Assembly: GCA_024403415.1 (NCBI GenBank)
Contig: JAKSRY010000018.1
Location: 1-44,518 of the forward strand
Length of the DNA: 44,518 nt
DNA from: Lachnospiraceae bacterium
GTDB taxonomy: Bacteria; Bacillota; Clostridia; Lachnospirales; Lachnospiraceae
Direction: 5' to 3'
How positions within the stretch are numbered: the stretch's first letter is position 1; the number at the start of each line of letters is the position of its first letter. The notes below the pieces were generated by a model. That model did no database searches. It saw only the letters and a list, made by a program, of their open reading frames with translations, and was not told the DNA's origin. Below are positions 42,971-44,518 of the stretch, in pieces. Both the position numbers and the translations under genes were made by a program.

Positions 42971-43002
42971 AAAAACTAAGGGTCCGATACTGCCGAACCC
43001 TT
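42971..43002 (-). terminator. Rho-independent terminator of the nuclease gene
   Basis: A 9-bp stem (42978-42986 with 42994-43002, one G-U pair) with a 7-nt loop is followed on the minus strand by AGTTTTTG. It lies just after the stop of the PD-(D/E)XK nuclease gene and separates it from the T4P promoter. Confidence 0.85.
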
Positions 43003-43020
43003 TGAATAATTATCGAAAGT

Positions 43021-43923
43021 CTATTGACTTATTTCACTACAATCTTTTAGTAATTTTTCTATTTCTTCTGAAGCGCCGTTTTTCTTTGCTGCCTCTTTGA
43101 GCATATCCAACATTTTCTGTTTCCCTCGTTGCTCTCCTATTTCTATTCCACGTTGTTCACCAATTTCTTCGCTTTCCCTGCACAGAAAGTCTATCTTATC
43201 TCCCATGGTCATATATATTTCCTCCGCGTTAGGTGATTTTTTCACCCTATTTACATATTCCGATATTTCTTTCGTCGCTTCATCCACTACATTTTCTGAA
43301 GTACTTTTCTCTATGAAACGAAGCATATTTTTAACTGCCTCGCTTCCACCAGTTTTTCCTCTGGTATTGAAATACTTAAATATCAGTCCGTCCTTATATT
43401 CTCTGTCTGGATTTTCTAATATTTTGTTACATACTGTATATTCAAACAATCCATCTCCAAATATATCGAAATTAGTTATTGTTATTACATACAGATTATG
43501 CATGCCTTCAAAATCATCCAGACCTTTCTTGACATACCGGCTGTCTATCTTTGCCTGATAGTATCTGTTATGCTTGGGAAAATTCACATCTTTTCTCAAA
43601 TGTGGTTCAAGATCATAGATATTTGCAATCTGACTACCAGTAATGTTTTTTTCACCCTGAATGACAGTATCATCCTCAGACTTAATACTAATACCATTCC
43701 TTGTCGTTTCTATTATCTCAACATCAAGCCTTACCCCTCTTAAATCCGTATCCAGTCCTTGTATGATGCTCTGTGCCTTAACATTGATTTCACCAATATC
43801 CCTATTAAGCAGCACCGAAAGGATTCTTCGGAAACAGGGTTCCTTTAATTCCTCATTGGTTGCAAGTTCATTCATCATGAAATCATCGATAACATTCAAC
43901 TCGCTTAATTTTCTTCTTAACAT
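43021..43923 (-). CDS. PD-(D/E)XK nuclease family transposase (Rpn-like)
   Basis: A 300-residue protein of the Rpn/PD-(D/E)XK transposase family, which are DNA nucleases linked to RecA-independent recombination and often present in many copies per genome. The N-terminal family start is FMMNELATNEELKEPCFRRIL. The first catalytic Asp is Asp67 in RGVRLDV. The second motif, usually D-(I/L)-E-x-Q, reads YDLEPH (103-108), so a His replaces the usual Gln/Lys. The C-terminus has a tandem GEQRGIEIGEQRG repeat before the last helix. It is not part of the T4P operon, with its own leader and terminator. Activity with the altered motif is uncertain. Confidence 0.88.
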   Translation of the reverse strand: MLRRKLSELNVIDDFMMNELATNEELKEPCFRRILSVLLNRDIGEINVKAQSIIQGLDTDLRGVRLDVEIIETTRNGISIKSEDDTVIQGEKNITGSQIANIYDLEPHLRKDVNFPKHNRYYQAKIDSRYVKKGLDDFEGMHNLYVITITNFDIFGDGLFEYTVCNKILENPDREYKDGLIFKYFNTRGKTGGSEAVKNMLRFIEKSTSENVVDEATKEISEYVNRVKKSPNAEEIYMTMGDKIDFLCRESEEIGEQRGIEIGEQRGKQKMLDMLKEAAKKNGASEEIEKLLKDCSEISQ

Positions 43924-43925
43924 AT

Positions 43926-43975
43926 ACCTCCTGTCTGCAGGAGATATCTATTATTAAATTCTTAAATTCTCCTGC
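43926..43975 (-). promoter_or_regulatory. Possible ribosome-site switch in the nuclease leader
   Basis: On the minus strand three short segments alternate before the ATG: GCAGGAGA (43975-43968), TCTCCTGC (43944-43937) and CAGGAGGT (43933-43926), the last being the Shine-Dalgarno. The middle segment can pair perfectly with the first (8 bp) or with the Shine-Dalgarno (about 8 bp, loop CAGA). The two pairings exclude each other, so the leader could open or close the ribosome site. No ligand or protein is suggested by the sequence. Confidence 0.5.
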
Positions 43976-44071
43976 TTAAAACAATTATTTCAAGCTGGAT
44001 TTCTTTAGAATTTTAGAATCATAGAAGTGATTATAAGAATGGTTAGGGATGATTTCCCTGTCCCATGTACT

Positions 44072-44120
44072 AAAAGCAAAACAGCTTATGTGTTGGTTCA
44101 ATCATAATCACATAAGCTGT
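44072..44120 (-). terminator. Terminator-like 12-bp hairpin upstream of the nuclease gene
   Basis: A perfect 12-bp stem (44081-44092 with 44109-44120) and a 16-nt loop are followed on the minus strand by TTTGCTTTT. No intact gene ends before it in the window, so it probably once ended the truncated nucleotidyltransferase gene or another lost gene. Between it and the nuclease gene (43976-44071) I see only a small AGGGA/TCCCT inverted repeat and a TATAAT without a clear -35 partner. Confidence 0.75.
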
Positions 44121-44269
44121 CATTATTCAACAATTATTTCTCTATGCAATTTTCGTGTCGGCATATTGCACAATACATTATATTGATAAAAATATACAAT
44201 ATTTCTTTCGATTAAATATCCAACCACAAAATATTGTTTCAATCTCAATTGTGTGCAGACTAGATTTCG

Positions 44270-44419
44270 TCAGAAGTGCATTAACATCACAGAAGCTATC
44301 CTCTTGTCTCCTCGAAGTATATCCAATACCGATTTCACTGTTTTTTGTTTAGTAGGATATATTCTGCTCATGTCTACCAGGTTATCATTAACAATGATAC
44401 CTCCAACTCTCATCTTCAT
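44270..44419 (-). pseudogene. Truncated nucleotidyltransferase-like gene fragment
   Basis: A 49-residue frame, MKMRVGGIIVNDNLVDMSRI and on, contains IYPTKQKTVKSVLDIL and RGDKRIASVMLM before a stop. From memory, small Lachnospiraceae nucleotidyltransferases of the minimal (MNT) fold have the same IYPTKQ helix and then a VxLFGS catalytic motif. Here the frame breaks at ASVMLMHF, exactly where FGS is expected, so the catalytic domain is missing. The 150 nt between its stop and the terminator hairpin has no coding potential that I can see. A short hairpin (44421-44438) lies just before the start. It could also be a genuine small protein, but the break point favours a remnant. Confidence 0.5.
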
Positions 44420-44464
44420 GCTACGCATATTTGCGTAGTATATCAAGGTAATATAAAACGCATA

Positions 44465-44518
44465 ATCGAGTAGGAGAAATTTCTCTATAAAGAGAAATTT
44501 CGACCTCTCACACCACCG
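44465..44518 (-). mobile_element. Group II intron, 3' end (domain VI), continuing beyond the window
   Basis: On the minus strand the right edge begins CGGTGGTGTGAGAGGTCG, then a 10-bp AT-rich hairpin (44492-44501 with 44476-44485), then TCCTACTCGAT. GAGAGG (44509-44504) pairs with CCT-A-CTC (44474-44468), leaving one bulged A at 44471. This is the domain VI layout, with the branch-point A 7 nt from the 3' end, which is AT at 44465 (AY consensus). The GGTGTGAGAGG and CTACTCGAT strings match my memory of bacterial group II intron 3' ends. Domain V and the reverse transcriptase gene would lie to the right. Confidence 0.72.

Noticed and set aside
44155-44438. Plus-strand frames near the right edge
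   Set aside because: They lack ribosome sites and overlap the better supported minus-strand gene fragment and hairpins.
44421-44438. Hairpin CTACGCA/TGCGTAG as the target motif of a class C group II intron
   Set aside because: Class C introns insert just after terminator stems on the 5' exon side; this hairpin is in the 3' exon, about 27 nt away.
1-44518. tRNA genes, rRNA genes or CRISPR arrays
   Set aside because: No tRNA-like clover-leaf, rRNA segment or regularly spaced repeat-spacer pattern was seen on either strand.

Overview
The window looks like a chromosomal segment of a motile, low-GC, monoderm Firmicute, most likely a Lachnospiraceae member (Butyrivibrio/Roseburia/Lachnospira type). 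This rests on the flagellar gene order with FlbD, an MgtE_N-domain protein and FliY, on CodY and TopA directly upstream of flgB, on Shine-Dalgarno sequences of the GGAGG type, on frequent TTG starts, and on AT-rich spacers. Every supported gene lies on the minus strand, so transcription runs from high to low coordinates. The genus is an inference.

Region 1 (1-15.4 kb) is the proximal part of a large fla operon, in transcription order flgB, flgC, fliE, fliF, fliG, fliH, fliI, fliJ, a motE-like gene, fliK, flgD, a small hook-region gene, flgE, flbD, motA, motB, fliL, fliM and the first codons of fliY. It encodes rod, MS ring, switch, export ATPase, hook and stator parts. A sigma-A-type promoter with a perfect TATAAT precedes flgB. 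Several ORF starts were moved to internal sites with good ribosome binding sites (fliL, motB, flbD, flgE).

Region 2 (15.6-20.7 kb) holds codY with its own promoter and terminator, topA, a small lipoprotein and a DUF4349 lipoprotein. topA is preceded by a TTGACA/TAAAAT promoter. Its predicted transcript starts at the base of a GC-rich hairpin with an internal loop, a GAAA tetraloop and a U-tract, which looks like a leader attenuator or very short regulatory RNA.

Region 3 (20.7-42.9 kb) is a type IV pilus (T4P) operon with one strong promoter at its head and one strong terminator at its end. It encodes a pilin with an InlB-type repeat, PilB (with a c-di-GMP-type MshEN domain), PilC, a short major-type pilin, PilD, a lipoprotein carrying the pilin head domain, a PilM-PilN fusion, a PilO-like protein, four minor pilins resembling GspI, K, H and J (K-like lacking Glu5), and a 2019-residue secreted protein placed where PilY1 sits in proteobacterial minor-pilin operons. 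No PilT or secretin is present. The lipidated pilin paralogue and the enlarged tip set with its giant partner are the most novel parts of the window.

Region 4 (42.9-44.5 kb) is accessory DNA: a PD-(D/E)XK (Rpn/transposase-type) nuclease gene with a possible ribosome-site switch in its leader, a terminator for a gene that seems lost, a truncated nucleotidyltransferase fragment, and the 3' end of a group II intron that continues beyond the right edge.
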